A DNA stretch of 6,863 nt from an uncultured Candidatus Melainabacteria bacterium (GTDB lineage Bacteria > Cyanobacteriota > Vampirovibrionia > Gastranaerophilales > Gastranaerophilaceae): assembly GCA_946622835.1 (NCBI GenBank), contig CAMOQI010000048.1:1-6863 (forward strand), read 5' to 3'. The notes under the pieces were generated by a model, which had not been told where the DNA came from, searched no databases, and saw only the letters and a list, made by a program, of their open reading frames with translations. Below, piece by piece: positions 5,990 to 6,863 of this stretch; position 1 is the first letter of the stretch, and each line of letters starts with the position of its first letter. The translations under genes and the position numbers were made by a program.

Positions 5990-6863
5990 AACTTCTCTGC
6001 AATTCTTAGTTTTATAGTGACACAAAATCCAAACTCATCATCGGATGAAAGTTCAATAGTCCCATTCATAGCCTCTATCAAGCCTTTGACTATAAATAAA
6101 CCCAAACCTGACCCTCTTGTTGTTCTTGTCATTTCATCATCAAGACGAACAAATTTCCCAAATAAAGACTTCAATTTTTTTTCCGAAACCTTATCACATT
6201 TATTTTTTACGGTTATTACAGCCTTCTTACCGGAACGTTTTACATCAACATATATACGAGTCTGATCATAAGAATATTTTATGGCATTCTCATATAAATT
6301 CACAAAAACCTGCTCCAATCGCCCCTTATCTGCAACTTCAAGCGGAAAATCCTCCGGTAAATTAACTATAATATCATGCCCGTCATGTTTTCTCAACAAT
6401 AGCTCTGATTGTTCCAAATCTTTATTAAGCCAAATATTTTCTTCAACCGTTCTTAATCTCAACCCCTCAATATCAGGAATTGTCAACAAATCATCTATCA
6501 ACCTTTTTAAGCGTTCGGATTGCTCTTTAATAACACGCAAAGATTTCTGCTTAGTTTCCTCATCAATTACAATATCCTGCCTCATAAGACGAGAGGTATA
6601 CCCTTGAATACTTGTTAAAGGAGTGCGCAATTCATGGCTTACAGTATCCAAAAGGTTTGATCTAAACTCATTTAACTGTTTTAGTTCGGCATTCTTCCGT
6701 TTTAATTCAATATAAGATTTATGGATTTCTGATGCCATATTATTAAATTCATTTGCTAAAAATACAACCTCATAAGGCGTTAATCCGGTCGTCAAAAGTC
6801 GAATTTGTCTTTGGTAATTACCCTTTGATAAAGCTATAACAGCTTTAAACAATTGCCTGATAT
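5986..6863 (-). CDS. Sensor histidine kinase, C-terminal part (N-terminus cut by window edge)
   Basis: This is the cytoplasmic half of a two-component sensor kinase, open to the right edge. Numbering from the codon at 6852, residues 1-50 match a HAMP linker (IRQLFKAVIALSKGNYQ..., FLANEFNNMASEI), so a membrane-bound sensor part probably precedes it outside the window. A coiled stretch at 45-65 leads to the dimerisation domain with the phosphorylated His73 in SHELRTPL. The ATPase domain has the N box NLYENAIKYS (Asn185, Asn189), an F box (LFGKFVRLD) and the G2 box RGSGLGL at 246-252. The usual DxGxG of the G1 box is replaced by NKCDK at 217-221. VanS-type kinases also carry Asn there, so activity is not excluded. 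The stop overlaps the tadA start (ATGA). Neither its response regulator nor its signal is visible. Confidence 0.93.
   Translation of the reverse strand, partial: IRQLFKAVIALSKGNYQRQIRLLTTGLTPYEVVFLANEFNNMASEIHKSYIELKRKNAELKQLNEFRSNLLDTVSHELRTPLTSIQGYTSRLMRQDIVIDEETKQKSLRVIKEQSERLKRLIDDLLTIPDIEGLRLRTVEENIWLNKDLEQSELLLRKHDGHDIIVNLPEDFPLEVADKGRLEQVFVNLYENAIKYSYDQTRIYVDVKRSGKKAVITVKNKCDKVSEKKLKSLFGKFVRLDDEMTRTTRGSGLGLFIVKGLIEAMNGTIELSSDDEFGFCVTIKLRIAEKL

Noticed and set aside
5990..6025. Longer TadA beginning at the TTG at 6025
   Set aside because: No ribosome site precedes it, the extra 12 residues are not TadA-like, and the ATG at 5989 forms an ATGA overlap with the kinase stop.
4605..6607. 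Plus-strand open frames of 74-138 codons opposite the nrnA-like, tadA and kinase genes
   Set aside because: They are antisense to genes with complete catalytic motifs, have Ser/Phe/Asn-rich compositions and no ribosome sites that I could support.
1..6863. CRISPR array, tRNA or rRNA gene, insertion sequence, phage attachment site or toxin-antitoxin pair
   Set aside because: The window is almost fully coding with housekeeping genes. I saw no repeated units, no tRNA-like cloverleaf and no transposase or integrase motif.

Overview
This AT-rich window (about one third G+C by eye, not computed) carries eight protein-coding genes packed almost without gaps. The genes are bacterial housekeeping types. 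The best lineage clue is release factor 1. The block around its GGQ loop (ARSGGAGGQNVNKVETA, then FCTEERSQLQNKERAMQIL) follows the wording I associate with cyanobacterial RF1. With the low G+C and a small unrecognised protein carrying an N-terminal PTFGTR stretch, this suggests a non-photosynthetic relative of cyanobacteria (Vampirovibrionia/Melainabacteria, perhaps gut Gastranaerophilales). That placement is an inference made without any database search.

Positions 1-5167, minus strand, form one probable operon. In transcription order it holds a DHH-family oligoribonuclease/pAp phosphatase (nrnA-like), a YihY/BrkB-type membrane protein, peptide chain release factor 1 (prfA), a 134-residue protein I do not recognise, the YlxR/RnpM RNA-binding protein, and translation initiation factor IF-2 (infB). 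IF-2 runs off the left edge after 488 residues, inside or just after its GTPase domain. Spacings are tight: a 7-nt overlap, a 66-nt gap, then 3 nt, 17 nt and a 29-nt overlap. Most of the operon concerns translation initiation, translation termination and RNA turnover.

Positions 5206-5541, plus strand, hold one small DUF721/DciA-like gene. It diverges from the nrnA-like gene across 38 bp and converges on the next operon across 19 bp.

Positions 5561-6863, minus strand, hold the end of a second operon. A HAMP-containing sensor histidine kinase, cut by the right edge, is coupled by an ATGA start/stop overlap to a TadA-type tRNA adenosine deaminase.

I found no RNA gene, CRISPR array, insertion sequence or prophage, and no non-coding stretch longer than 66 bp. 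I see no convincing undescribed system. The parts most worth checking are the unrecognised small gene inside the translation operon, the non-standard gene order around ylxR-infB, and the unusual residues in the histidine kinase and TadA.
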